Shown piece by piece: positions 24,875 to 33,692 of a stretch of 39,583 bases of DNA (within the stretch, counting starts at the first letter, position 1; each line of letters begins with the position of its first letter). Below the pieces are notes generated by a model that was not told the origin of the DNA, did no database searches, and saw only the letters and a program-made list of their open reading frames with translations. Both the position numbers and the translations under genes were made by a program. This DNA is from Pseudoalteromonas atlantica (GTDB lineage: Bacteria; Pseudomonadota; Gammaproteobacteria; Enterobacterales; Alteromonadaceae), in the NCBI GenBank assembly GCA_007988745.1, contig BJUT01000041.1:1-39583 (forward strand), written 5' to 3'.

Positions 24875-27206
24875 GTTGCTGCTCCTTAAACCAGCTAGCG
24901 GTTTGCTCAATTGCATTTAATACACGCTCAGGTGTGGCAGGTGTATCAAGTGGGGGTGTGTATTTGTAATCGGCCACACTGCTTATAGCATTACGAATAG
25001 CACTCCACACACTAAAGGCCAACATAAACGGCGGCTCGCCAACCGCTTTTGATCTAAATACCGTGGTTTCTGGATTGGCCGAGTTATATAAATTTACATT
25101 AAATTCGGCAGGGGTATCGCCAATTGCAGGAATTTTGTAGTTAGCAGGGCCAAAGCTTGCAAGCTGGCCTTTATCATTCCATTGTAAGTCTTCGGTGGTA
25201 AGCCAGCCCATACCTTGCACAAAGGCACCTTCAATTTGGCCTATATCAAGTACAGGGTTAATTGAGCTGCCCACATCGTGCAGTATATCAACGCGGGTTA
25301 CGGTGTTTTCGCCTGTCAGCGTATCTACTTCTACTTCACTGAGTGCTACGCCATGTGCGTAGTAAAAAAATGGGCGGCCTTCGCCTTTCGCTCTATCGTA
25401 ATGAATTTTAGGCGTGGCGTAATAACCGGTTGATGAAAGCGATATACGATTCATGTAAGCAAGGTTTGCAAGTTCGCTAAAGCTAATTTCGCCTTTACTA
25501 AAGGTAATGAGATTATCTTTAAATACAATACTTTGGCTGTCTACTTCAAAGTGATCACTTATAAAGTTTATTAAACGCTCTTTTATGGTATTTACCGCGT
25601 TTAGCGCCGCCATGCCGTTTAGGTCAGTCCCGCTTGATGCGGCGGTTGGCGAGGTGTTTGGTACTTTGTCGGTACGAGTAGCGCTTATGCTTACTGCGTC
25701 AAAATCAACGCCAAAGCCATGGGCTACTATTTGCGCTATTTTTGTATTAAGCCCTTGGCCCATTTCGGTGCCGCCATGGTTTAAATGAATTGATCCATCA
25801 CTATATACATGCACTAATGCACCCGCTTGGTTTAAGTGCTGTACGGTAAACGATATACCGTATTTAACCGGCGTCATCGCAAGGCCTTTTTTGATAATAG
25901 GGGATGATGCGTTAAAGGCTTTAATTGCCTTTTTTCGCGCCCAGTAATCACCCGACTCTTCAAGCTGGCTTATCATATCTTTTAAAATATGCTGCTCTAC
26001 TGTTTGATGGTACGGCGTAGTGTCGCGGCCTTTTTTGTATAAATTAAGTTTTCGGATCTCAAGCGGGTCTTTACCTAATTTAGCGGCTATATCGTCCATT
26101 ATCAGCTCGCCCATGATCATGCCTTGCGGGCCACCAAATCCTCTGAATGCGGTGTGGCTTACGGTGTTTACTTTACAGCGATTCCCTTTAATGGTGGCAG
26201 CTGGGTAGTAATAAGCGTTATCGGCATGAAACATTGCGCGGTCGACAATGGCATCAGATAAATCAGGCGAATAACCACAAAATCCATTTACAGTTACATC
26301 AGCGCCTTCAATCAGGCCATTTTCGTCAAACCCTACATGGTATTGATTATAAAATGGATGGCGTTTACCGGTAAGTTTAAAGTCGTCGCTGCGGGCTAGG
26401 CGCATTTTAACGGCGCAGCCAAGGTAGTAAACAGCAAGGGCAGCAAGGCAAGCCCACGGCGCGCCTTGGGTTTCTTTACCGCCAAAGGCTCCGCCCATAC
26501 GGCGGGTTTCTACGTTTACAAAGCTAAATGGCTTTTTTAAAATTTTAGCAACTAAGTGCTGCACCTCTGTTGGGTGCTGCGTAGAACATTGCACATGAAT
26601 ACCGCCATCGTTGTCGGGCTGAGCAAGTGCTATTTGCCCCTCAAGGTAAAAGTGTTCTTGCCCGCCTATGTGTATTTCACCTTTAAGTTGGTGGGCTGCA
26701 TTATTAATGGCTTGCTCGCTATTACCGCGGTTAAGTGAATGCGGCGGCCTTACCCAGTGCTCTTTTTTAATCGCTTCTTTAATATCAAGTATGGGGCTGG
26801 TTTGCTCGCATTCTATAACCACTAAGCGAGCAGCGCGGCGCGCAATTTCGTAGCTTTTGGCAACCACTACCAGCACAGGTTGCCCGTGATATTGAATTTC
26901 GTGATTGGTTAATAGCACATCCCCAGGAAATACTGGGCCAATATCAAGCTTACCGGGTACATCATCAGCCGATAAAATACGTTTAACGCCTTCAACTGCC
27001 AGTGCGAGACTGGTATCAATTGATTTAATAAAGCCGCTGGTAATGGGCGCAAGTACAGGGTAGGCGTGTAAGCAGCCATGAGGCTCTGGGTTATCGTCGG
27101 CGTAGTTTGCATTGCCACATACTTGTTTTATTGCGCTTTCGTGATACTTAGATTGGCCAACACTTCCGCCTTGGGCTTTTAGTTTATCCATTTCAAAGTG
27201 ACGCAT
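24867..27206 (-). CDS. xdhB: Xanthine dehydrogenase molybdopterin-binding subunit XdhB
   Basis: Start 27206 ([14 protein letters not shown]) has a GAGG ribosome site seven bases upstream; a longer frame would run far into xdhA. The 779-residue large subunit has GQPVLVVVAKSYEIARRAA, FYLEGQIALAQP, CSTQHPTEVQHLVAKIL, RRMGGAFGGKETQ, AFRGFGGPQGM, GGTEMGQGLNTKIAQI and KAVGEPPFMLAFSVW. The late Glu of GEPPFMLA is the expected catalytic Glu. With XdhA it oxidises hypoxanthine and xanthine to urate at the molybdenum site. It overlaps xdhA by 14 bases. Confidence 0.96.
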   Translation of the reverse strand: MRHFEMDKLKAQGGSVGQSKYHESAIKQVCGNANYADDNPEPHGCLHAYPVLAPITSGFIKSIDTSLALAVEGVKRILSADDVPGKLDIGPVFPGDVLLTNHEIQYHGQPVLVVVAKSYEIARRAARLVVIECEQTSPILDIKEAIKKEHWVRPPHSLNRGNSEQAINNAAHQLKGEIHIGGQEHFYLEGQIALAQPDNDGGIHVQCSTQHPTEVQHLVAKILKKPFSFVNVETRRMGGAFGGKETQGAPWACLAALAVYYLGCAVKMRLARSDDFKLTGKRHPFYNQYHVGFDENGLIEGADVTVNGFCGYSPDLSDAIVDRAMFHADNAYYYPAATIKGNRCKVNTVSHTAFRGFGGPQGMIMGELIMDDIAAKLGKDPLEIRKLNLYKKGRDTTPYHQTVEQHILKDMISQLEESGDYWARKKAIKAFNASSPIIKKGLAMTPVKYGISFTVQHLNQAGALVHVYSDGSIHLNHGGTEMGQGLNTKIAQIVAHGFGVDFDAVSISATRTDKVPNTSPTAASSGTDLNGMAALNAVNTIKERLINFISDHFEVDSQSIVFKDNLITFSKGEISFSELANLAYMNRISLSSTGYYATPKIHYDRAKGEGRPFFYYAHGVALSEVEVDTLTGENTVTRVDILHDVGSSINPVLDIGQIEGAFVQGMGWLTTEDLQWNDKGQLASFGPANYKIPAIGDTPAEFNVNLYNSANPETTVFRSKAVGEPPFMLAFSVWSAIRNAISSVADYKYTPPLDTPATPERVLNAIEQTASWFKEQQHG

Positions 27207-28692
27207 GTGAAATCCTCGTAATGGCAATGTTGTTATTATTTTTACTACTTGGCTTTGCACCACAAAACTCAATACCAATACGCTGTAGCAAGTTTTTGCT
27301 TACCGTAGTGCGGTAATGCGCGCTGCTGCGTACATCGCTCATGGGAGCAAAGTCATCATTTATAGCACTAGCGGCATCTATAAACGTGCTTACTTGCAAA
27401 GGCTGAGCATTAAGTTTTTGCTCTATATGCGTGGCGCGTTTGGGTATGGCAGCCATACCGCCCATGGCGCAGCGGGCATTGTTAATTACGCCTTGTGTTT
27501 GCTCTATAGCCAGCACTAAACACACAGTAGATATATCATCTTCAAAGCGTTTTGAAATTTTATGACACGCAAGCTTTAACGAGTCTAGGCGTTTAGGTAC
27601 GGTAATTTTGCTAATGACTTCATCGCTTTTAATGACTGTTTTTTTGTAATCAACAAAGTAGTCGGCCACGTTTATTGTACGTGTGCCTGTAGTGCTTAAT
27701 AAATCTAAAGTGGCATTAAGTGCAATGAGTAAAGGGGCCGGATCGCCAATAGGAGAGGCGTTTCCTATGCTGCCACCTAAGGTGCCACTGTTACGTACTT
27801 GGTTAGAGCCTAGGCGTTCAAACAGCTCTTTAGACTCAGGGTAGTAAGTGTAAAACGCTTCAACAAATTGGCTGTAAGGTAGTGCTGCACCAATATGTAG
27901 CTCGCCGCTGTTATCGGTTAAAGTGCACAGCTCACTGGTTTGGCTAAGCGATATAATAATATCGGGCAATAGCATGTTTTGGCTAAGCTCAATGGCAAAG
28001 TCGGTGCCACCAGCAACCAGGTGTGCCTGTGGGTAACGCGCTTTAAGTTCAACAAGTTGCGCTGCACTTTGCGGTAAATAAAACGTACGAGGTCCATTTT
28101 TTAAACAAGGAATGTCATCACCTATATTTAGTGATGCCTTAAATTGTGCCGCCATGGCAGAGTAAGGCTCATTTTTACGCTCGTAGCTATAAGCTTTTTC
28201 AACGGCAAGTAAAATAGGGCTGTAACCCGTACAACGACATAAATTCCCCCCTAGCGCATGAATAGCGGCTTTTTTACCAGGGTAACTCGGGTTATTAATA
28301 TAAAGCGCCAACATGCTCATTATTATGCCAGGGGTACAAAAACCACATTGCGAACCATGGCACTCAACCAATGCGCGTTGTACTGGGTGTAAATCGTTAA
28401 GTGTAGGGTAAAGCCCTGTTGTTACAGCCTCTACGGTTACTATGTGTTTTGCGTGTGCATTACCTAAAAAAAGCAGGCAGCTATTCATGGTTTTATAGTG
28501 CCAAACTGGCTCACCGTTTGAATTTAGTTTTTCTTCGCCAACTAAAATTGTGCATGCGCCACAATCGCCTGTTGCACACCCTTCTTTGGTGCCCATTTTC
28601 CCTTTTTTGGTGCGAAGCCAGTCCAAAATGGTGAGATTCGGCGCGCATTCTTCTACTTCTATTGGCGTGTCATTTAATAAAAACGTAATCAC
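27193..28692 (-). CDS. xdhA: Xanthine dehydrogenase iron-sulfur/FAD subunit XdhA
   Basis: The 499-residue protein combines two [2Fe-2S] domains and an FAD domain. Cluster one has C39, C44, C47 and C72; cluster two has C116, C119, C152 and C154 (CGFCTPG, CRCTGY). The FAD part has [13 protein letters not shown] and [23 protein letters not shown] blocks (residues about 220-310). The start codon is GTG, with AAGGGGG five bases upstream. It carries electrons from XdhB to NAD. It is the first gene of the eight-gene leftward operon. In its leader, AAGCC (28715-28719) and GGCTT (28732-28736) could form a hairpin. Confidence 0.96.
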   Translation of the reverse strand: MITFLLNDTPIEVEECAPNLTILDWLRTKKGKMGTKEGCATGDCGACTILVGEEKLNSNGEPVWHYKTMNSCLLFLGNAHAKHIVTVEAVTTGLYPTLNDLHPVQRALVECHGSQCGFCTPGIIMSMLALYINNPSYPGKKAAIHALGGNLCRCTGYSPILLAVEKAYSYERKNEPYSAMAAQFKASLNIGDDIPCLKNGPRTFYLPQSAAQLVELKARYPQAHLVAGGTDFAIELSQNMLLPDIIISLSQTSELCTLTDNSGELHIGAALPYSQFVEAFYTYYPESKELFERLGSNQVRNSGTLGGSIGNASPIGDPAPLLIALNATLDLLSTTGTRTINVADYFVDYKKTVIKSDEVISKITVPKRLDSLKLACHKISKRFEDDISTVCLVLAIEQTQGVINNARCAMGGMAAIPKRATHIEQKLNAQPLQVSTFIDAASAINDDFAPMSDVRSSAHYRTTVSKNLLQRIGIEFCGAKPSSKNNNNIAITRISHASL

Positions 28693-28822
28693 ACAGACCC
28701 CCTTAACTTTTATAAAGCCCTGATATGTAAAGGCTTGGCGTATATTTTTTCTTGTTGTTTTTAAGCAGGTAAGAAAAAAACTTTTTCATCTTGGTAAGTT
28801 AATTGCAGATACCATGCCATTG

Positions 28823-28838
28823 TTGACCGCTTGGTCAG
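28823..28838. promoter_or_regulatory. RutR/TetR-like operator in the purine divergent promoter region
   Basis: TTGACCGCTTGGTCAG is close to the RutR consensus TTGACCA-NN-TGGTCAA, differing at the seventh and last bases. It lies 55 bases before the ABC ATPase gene and 131 before xdhA, inside the 200-base shared intergenic region, so one regulator could govern both operons. No such regulator gene is in the window. Confidence 0.6.
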
Positions 28839-28892
28839 CTAAGTTTCTAGGCTAGCTTATTTAACCAACAAGCACAAAGAAAGGTTTAAATA

Positions 28893-30452
28893 ATGGACAA
28901 TAAATACCGCCTTACTATGCAGGGAATGACAAAGCAGTACCCCGGATGTATAGCCAACGACGGCGTAACAATAAAAATAAAACATGGTGAGGTACATGCC
29001 CTGCTTGGTGAAAACGGCGCGGGTAAAAGCACGTTAATGAAAATGCTTTATGGTGTAGTTAAACCTGACCAAGGGGACATGTTTTTTAATGGCTGCAAAA
29101 TGGACATAAAAGAACCCGCCGATGCCCGCGAATTAGGCATAGGTATGGTGTTTCAGCATTTTTCGTTATTTGAAACCCTAACAGTTGCGCAAAATATCGC
29201 GTTAGCGCTGGGCGATTTAGCAGGGCATAGCAGCACACTTGCCAGCAGAATTAGTAAAACATCGGCTAGGTACGGCATGCCGCTGGACCCGCATAGATTG
29301 GTGTCTACGCTTTCAACGGGCGAGCGCCAACGAGTAGAAATAGTCAGGTGTTTATTATTAGATATTCAACTGCTTATTTTAGATGAACCCACCTCGGTAC
29401 TCACTCCGCAAGAAGTAGACGCATTGTTTAAAACCCTTCATTCGCTTAAAAAAGAAGGCTGCTCGGTGTTGTTTATTAGCCATAAGTTGCATGAAGTTAT
29501 TGCGCTTTGCGACAGCGCCACTATTTTGCGCGCTGGCAAGGTAAGCGGGCATTGCATTCCTAAAAACGAAACCAGCGAATCAATAGCTCGCTTAATGGTA
29601 GGCGATAGCACACCAATAAGTAACCAAACGCGCAGAGCGACTGGCACAGGTGATTTTTTAACAGTCGATAACTTATCAACCAGTGCGCAGGCGTTATTTG
29701 ATATTGCGCTTAAAAATATTAACTTTGCCGTACAACAAGGCGAAATAGTCGGTATTGCAGGGGTTGCCGGTAATGGGCAAGAGGAGCTATTAAAAGCGCT
29801 TTCGGGAGAGGAGCCGCAAAAAGATAGCAACGCAATAAAATTTAAAAATACCACTGTTGATGCGTTATGCCCTCTAAAAAGGCGCAGGCTCGGGCTTGCA
29901 TGCGTACCAGAGGACAGGCTAGGGCGCGGCGCAGTACCCGATATGGACTTAGCGCACAATGCACTCCTTACCAGTTTTGATAGTGGTTTAGTTAAAAAAG
30001 GCTTTTTAGTAAAACAAAAAATTAGCCAACTCGCCGACAAAATCATTAAAAAATACAACGTAAAAACCCCCAGCAACCGTACTCACGCAGCAAGCCTTTC
30101 GGGCGGTAATTTACAAAAGTTTATTATTGGCCGAGAGGTTGAGCAAAACCCACAATTGCTGGTTATGTCACACCCAACATGGGGTGTAGATATTGGCGCG
30201 CAAGTTGCCATTCACGAGGCAATTTTAACGCTGCGCGACGAAGGCTGTGCAGTACTGGTTATTTCAGAAGATTTAGACGAGCTCTATAAAATTTGTGACC
30301 GGATTGGGGCAATTTGCGATGGCAAACTCTCGCCTATTTTAAATACCGACTGTGTACCACTTGTGCAATTAGGGCAGTGGATGGCGGGCGATTTTAATCA
30401 CGACCTTAAAAGCAACACAGCAAAAATAACACAGCAAGGAGCGCTGGCATGA
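28893..30452 (+). CDS. ABC transporter ATPase (two fused nucleotide-binding domains) of a purine/nucleoside-type BMP importer
   Basis: The 519-residue protein has two ABC domains. The first is complete: Walker A GENGAGKST (39-47), FQHFSLFETLT Q-loop region, LSTGERQRVEI signature and LLILDEPTSVL Walker B. The second is degenerate: GVAGNGQEELLKALSG replaces Walker A, with LSGGNLQKFIIGREV and SHPTWGVDIGA. This arrangement is typical of the RbsA/YufO group that works with BMP-family binding proteins. It is the first gene of the rightward operon and overlaps the permease by four bases. Location next to xdh genes suggests purine bases or nucleosides as substrate. Confidence 0.93.
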   Translation: MDNKYRLTMQGMTKQYPGCIANDGVTIKIKHGEVHALLGENGAGKSTLMKMLYGVVKPDQGDMFFNGCKMDIKEPADARELGIGMVFQHFSLFETLTVAQNIALALGDLAGHSSTLASRISKTSARYGMPLDPHRLVSTLSTGERQRVEIVRCLLLDIQLLILDEPTSVLTPQEVDALFKTLHSLKKEGCSVLFISHKLHEVIALCDSATILRAGKVSGHCIPKNETSESIARLMVGDSTPISNQTRRATGTGDFLTVDNLSTSAQALFDIALKNINFAVQQGEIVGIAGVAGNGQEELLKALSGEEPQKDSNAIKFKNTTVDALCPLKRRRLGLACVPEDRLGRGAVPDMDLAHNALLTSFDSGLVKKGFLVKQKISQLADKIIKKYNVKTPSNRTHAASLSGGNLQKFIIGREVEQNPQLLVMSHPTWGVDIGAQVAIHEAILTLRDEGCAVLVISEDLDELYKICDRIGAICDGKLSPILNTDCVPLVQLGQWMAGDFNHDLKSNTAKITQQGALA

Positions 30453-31552
30453 TAAAGCTTGAACCCCGCGTAGAGCGCTCAAATACATGGAGTTATTTCT
30501 CTCCTGTTTTAGCCATTTTACTCACTTTAATAACAGGTTATGTGGTGTTTGCTTTACTCGGGCACGATCCGCTTAATGCCTTATATACCTTACTCATAGC
30601 GCCTATTTCTGACTGGTACGGCGTTACCGAGCTATTAGTAATGACCATTCCAATTTTATTATGTGCCTATGGTTTAGCGCTGTGTTACAGGGCGTCGGTG
30701 TGGAATATAGGTGCTGAAGGGCAGCTACTGATTGGCGGCGTATGCGCCAGTGCCGTAGCTGTTAACTTTGTTGACTCTACAAGTTCCTTTGCATTAGGGC
30801 TTACATTACTTGCAGGTATTGCCGGTGGCATGCTGTGGGCAGGCTTAGCTGCCTTTATGAAATTACGTTTAAACACCAACGAAATTTTAGTCACCATTAT
30901 GCTCAATTACATTGCCGTTAATGTGTTGCTGTGGTCAGTACACGGGCCATTAAAAGACCCATACGGCTATAACTTTCCTGAAAGCGCCTTATTTGGCGAT
31001 AGCACTTTACTGCCGGTGATCTTTGATGGCACTCGCCTTCATTTAGGGCTTGCATTTGCGCTATTAGCGCTGTGTGCCACATGGGTGTTTATTAGTAAAA
31101 CCTTTGTGGGTTTTCAAATACAAGTACTTGGGCTTGATGCATCGGCTGCCAAAATGGCGGGCTATAAACGCGCGCTTTTAATTGCCGGTGTATTGGTAAT
31201 AAGTGGCGGGTTAGCTGGGCTTGCAGGGGCTGGCGAAGTAGCTGGGCCTATTGGGCAATTAGTGCCGCAAATATCCCCCGGTTATGGTTACGCCGCAATT
31301 ATTGTGGCCTTTTTAGGGCGCTTACATCCGCTTGGGATCACCTTGGCTGGGCTGTTAATGGGGCTTATTTATATGGGCGGCGAAATGGCGCAAATAGAAA
31401 TTGGCCTACCCAATGCCATTACCGGTATTTTTCAGGGCTTAATGCTGTTTTATTTACTCTCGTGCGATGTGCTTATTGGTTATCGCATTAAATTGTTACT
31501 GCCATTTAAACAACAAAAAACGCAGCTAACACCCATCGCACAGGAATCTTAA
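30449..31552 (+). CDS. ABC transporter permease, BMP-family importer (first)
   Basis: The 367-residue membrane protein has about eight to ten helices, a short basic N-terminus, and the family blocks YRASVWNIGAEGQLLIGGV and LRLNTNEILVTIMLNYIAVN, then SGGLAGLAGAGEVAG and the GYGYAAIIVAFLGRLHPLG conserved turn. It matches YufP/NupP-like permeases. Translation is coupled to the ATPase (ATGA overlap). It pairs with the next gene as a heterodimeric channel. Confidence 0.92.
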   Translation: MIKLEPRVERSNTWSYFSPVLAILLTLITGYVVFALLGHDPLNALYTLLIAPISDWYGVTELLVMTIPILLCAYGLALCYRASVWNIGAEGQLLIGGVCASAVAVNFVDSTSSFALGLTLLAGIAGGMLWAGLAAFMKLRLNTNEILVTIMLNYIAVNVLLWSVHGPLKDPYGYNFPESALFGDSTLLPVIFDGTRLHLGLAFALLALCATWVFISKTFVGFQIQVLGLDASAAKMAGYKRALLIAGVLVISGGLAGLAGAGEVAGPIGQLVPQISPGYGYAAIIVAFLGRLHPLGITLAGLLMGLIYMGGEMAQIEIGLPNAITGIFQGLMLFYLLSCDVLIGYRIKLLLPFKQQKTQLTPIAQES

Positions 31553-31554
31553 AC

Positions 31555-32481
31555 ATGGATTTAGAGGTAATCACAAATATTTTATACGCCACTATTCGCA
31601 CCGGCACGCCTTTATTGCTGGTGGCTCTAGGTGAAATGGTATGCGAAAAAAGCGGCACACTTAACCTTGGGCAAGAGGGCATGATGCTATTAGGCGCGGT
31701 GGCAGGGTTTATAACCATGTACCAATGCGACAACCTCTTTATAGGCTTTAGCGTGGCTGCGCTTGTGGGGGTTATGGCGTCGTTAGTATTTGCGTTTGTA
31801 GCACTCAATTTAAATGCTAGCCAAGTGGCTGCCGGGTTAGCGCTAACTATTTTTGGCACGGGCTTGTCGGCATTTTTAGGTGTTGATTACGAGGGCAAAA
31901 CCATTAATGCCTTACCTACTTTAGCAATTGCAGGGTTTGAGCATATTCCGCTACTGGGCAAAGCGCTGTTTTCGCAAGATGCCATTGTGTATTTAAGTTG
32001 GGCATTAGTACTTGGCGCTTATTTATTTTTTAAATACCACAGGGCAGGGCTTGCGGTACGCGCTATTGGTGAAAACCCAGGCGTTGGTAATAACTTAGGC
32101 TTGCCTGTAATGCGTACTCGCTATTTAGCGGTGATGTTTGGCGGCGCAATGGCGGGTATTGCAGGGGCGTACTTGTCGCTTGCTTACACACCCCTTTGGA
32201 CACAAAACATGACCTCGGGACGTGGCTGGATAGCACTGGCTTTAGTGGTATTTGCAAGTTGGCGAATTGAGCGGGTAATGCTCGGCGCTTATTTATTTGG
32301 TTTTGCCAGCATTATGCACTTAGTGGCACAGGCGCTTGGCTTAGCGGTGGATTCTAATTTACTGGCCATGCTGCCTTATGGTGCAACGCTTATAGTACTG
32401 ATTATGCTAAGTAAAAATAAACAAAAACTAAAAATGTACGAACCCATGTGGCTAGGTAAGCCTTGGCATAAGGGCCATTAA
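31555..32481 (+). CDS. ABC transporter permease, BMP-family importer (second)
   Basis: The 308-residue protein has LLVALGEMVCEKSGTLNLGQ, then EGMMLLGAVAGF, NASQVAAGLALTIFGTGLSAF, LAVRAIGENPG and RYLAVMFGGAMAGIAGAYLS. These are the landmarks of YufQ/NupQ-like permeases. It is shorter than its partner and lacks the N-terminal extension. It lies two bases after the first permease gene, so both are made together. The likely cargo is a purine base or nucleoside, judged from the operon. Confidence 0.92.
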   Translation: MDLEVITNILYATIRTGTPLLLVALGEMVCEKSGTLNLGQEGMMLLGAVAGFITMYQCDNLFIGFSVAALVGVMASLVFAFVALNLNASQVAAGLALTIFGTGLSAFLGVDYEGKTINALPTLAIAGFEHIPLLGKALFSQDAIVYLSWALVLGAYLFFKYHRAGLAVRAIGENPGVGNNLGLPVMRTRYLAVMFGGAMAGIAGAYLSLAYTPLWTQNMTSGRGWIALALVVFASWRIERVMLGAYLFGFASIMHLVAQALGLAVDSNLLAMLPYGATLIVLIMLSKNKQKLKMYEPMWLGKPWHKGH

Positions 32482-32548
32482 AAATTTTATACAAAGAGTA
32501 ACAATAAGCCTTCAACAGGATATTAAAAATACAACACGGAGAATAACA

Positions 32549-33616
32549 ATGAAAAAACTAATAACAGCGCTTGGCGTAGCACTTAGCTTAGGGTTAAGCA
32601 CGAGTGCGCTGGCAAAAGACAGCGTAAAAGTAGGGTTTGTATATGTAAGCCCGATTGGCGAAGCTGGTTGGACTTACACCCACGATGTAAGCCGCCGCTA
32701 CTTAGAGGATAAATTTGGCGAAAAAATAAAAACCACCTTTGTAGAAAGCGTGCCAGAGGGCGCCGATGCAGAGCGAGTTATTACACAACTAGCCAAAAGC
32801 GGGCACGATTTAATATTTACCACCTCGTTTGGCTACATGAACCCGACCATTAAAGTGGCTAAACGTTTTCCTAACGTAAAGTTTGAGCATGCAACAGGTT
32901 ATAAACGCGCTAAAAATGTGGGCACTTATTTTGACCGTATTTACGAAGGGCGCTACTTAACCGGTGTTATTGCTGGGCACATGAGTAAATCTGACAGTAT
33001 TGGCTATATTGCCGCGTTTCCTATTCCTGAGGTAATACGCGGTATTAACGCGTTTACTTTAGGCCTGCGCTCAGTAAAACCTAACGCAAAAGTAAAAGTA
33101 GTGTGGGTTAATAGCTGGTTTGACCCTGGTAAAGAGCGCGAAGCTGCCGACAGTTTAATCGACCAAGGTGTTGATATTATTACCCAACACACCGACTCAC
33201 CCGCCCCACTTCAAGCCGCAGAAGCCGCCGGAATATACGCGATTGGTTACCACTCAGATATGAGCGGCTATGGTAAAAAAGCGCACCTTACGGCGCCTGT
33301 GCATCATTGGGATGAGTTTTACGCCGAGCGCGTGCAGCAAGTACTTGACGATAAATGGGAATCGCAAAATGTATGGAAAGGCATAGATGCCAGTATGACC
33401 CGCTTAGCGCCACTGAGTAAAGACATTCCTGCCAATGTTGTTGCAGAGATAGAGGCGATTAAAACCAAAATTGCCAACGGCGAGTTTCATCCATTTAGCG
33501 GCCCAATTAACAATCAGCAAGGTGAGCTGGTAACTAAAGCGGGGCAAACAATTGATGATAAAACCTTACTGGGTATGGACTTTTATGTAGAGGGTGTTGA
33601 AGGGCAGCTTAAATAA
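32549..33616 (+). CDS. BMP-family periplasmic substrate-binding protein (purine/nucleoside importer)
   Basis: The 355-residue protein has signal peptide KKLITALGVALSLGLSTSALA with a normal signal peptidase I site; no lipobox Cys, so it is free in the periplasm rather than lipid-anchored. VGFVYVSPIGEAGWTYTHD is the hallmark of the purine-binding BMP subgroup, with further DLIFTTSFGYMNPT, AAFPIPEVIRGINAF, VNSWFDPGKEREAADSLI and IGYHSDMSGY. It should capture the substrate for the ATPase and permeases just upstream. A hairpin directly after the gene may stabilise its mRNA, since binding proteins are usually needed in excess. Confidence 0.93.
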   Translation: MKKLITALGVALSLGLSTSALAKDSVKVGFVYVSPIGEAGWTYTHDVSRRYLEDKFGEKIKTTFVESVPEGADAERVITQLAKSGHDLIFTTSFGYMNPTIKVAKRFPNVKFEHATGYKRAKNVGTYFDRIYEGRYLTGVIAGHMSKSDSIGYIAAFPIPEVIRGINAFTLGLRSVKPNAKVKVVWVNSWFDPGKEREAADSLIDQGVDIITQHTDSPAPLQAAEAAGIYAIGYHSDMSGYGKKAHLTAPVHHWDEFYAERVQQVLDDKWESQNVWKGIDASMTRLAPLSKDIPANVVAEIEAIKTKIANGEFHPFSGPINNQQGELVTKAGQTIDDKTLLGMDFYVEGVEGQLK

Positions 33617-33682
33617 GCGCCACTGTATTTAAATTAAAACCTGGGCAAGGCGTATACCTTGCCCATATTAAAGCGCTAAAAG
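33616..33682 (+). promoter_or_regulatory. Structured leader between binding-protein and xanthine permease genes
   Basis: A 9-bp stem, TGGGCAAGG (33642-33650) with CCTTGCCCA (33657-33665), is nested within a possible closing helix, AGCGC (33616-33620) with GCGCT (33673-33677). The closing strand ends just before the AAAAGG ribosome site. No T-run follows. It could be a stabilising hairpin or a cis-acting RNA switch on permease translation. Confidence 0.45.
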
Positions 33683-33692
33683 GATGTTGACT

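Noticed and set aside
29438..30076. Long open frame on the minus strand inside the ABC ATPase gene
   Set aside because: It is antisense to a clearly conserved ATPase, with no ribosome site or family features of its own.
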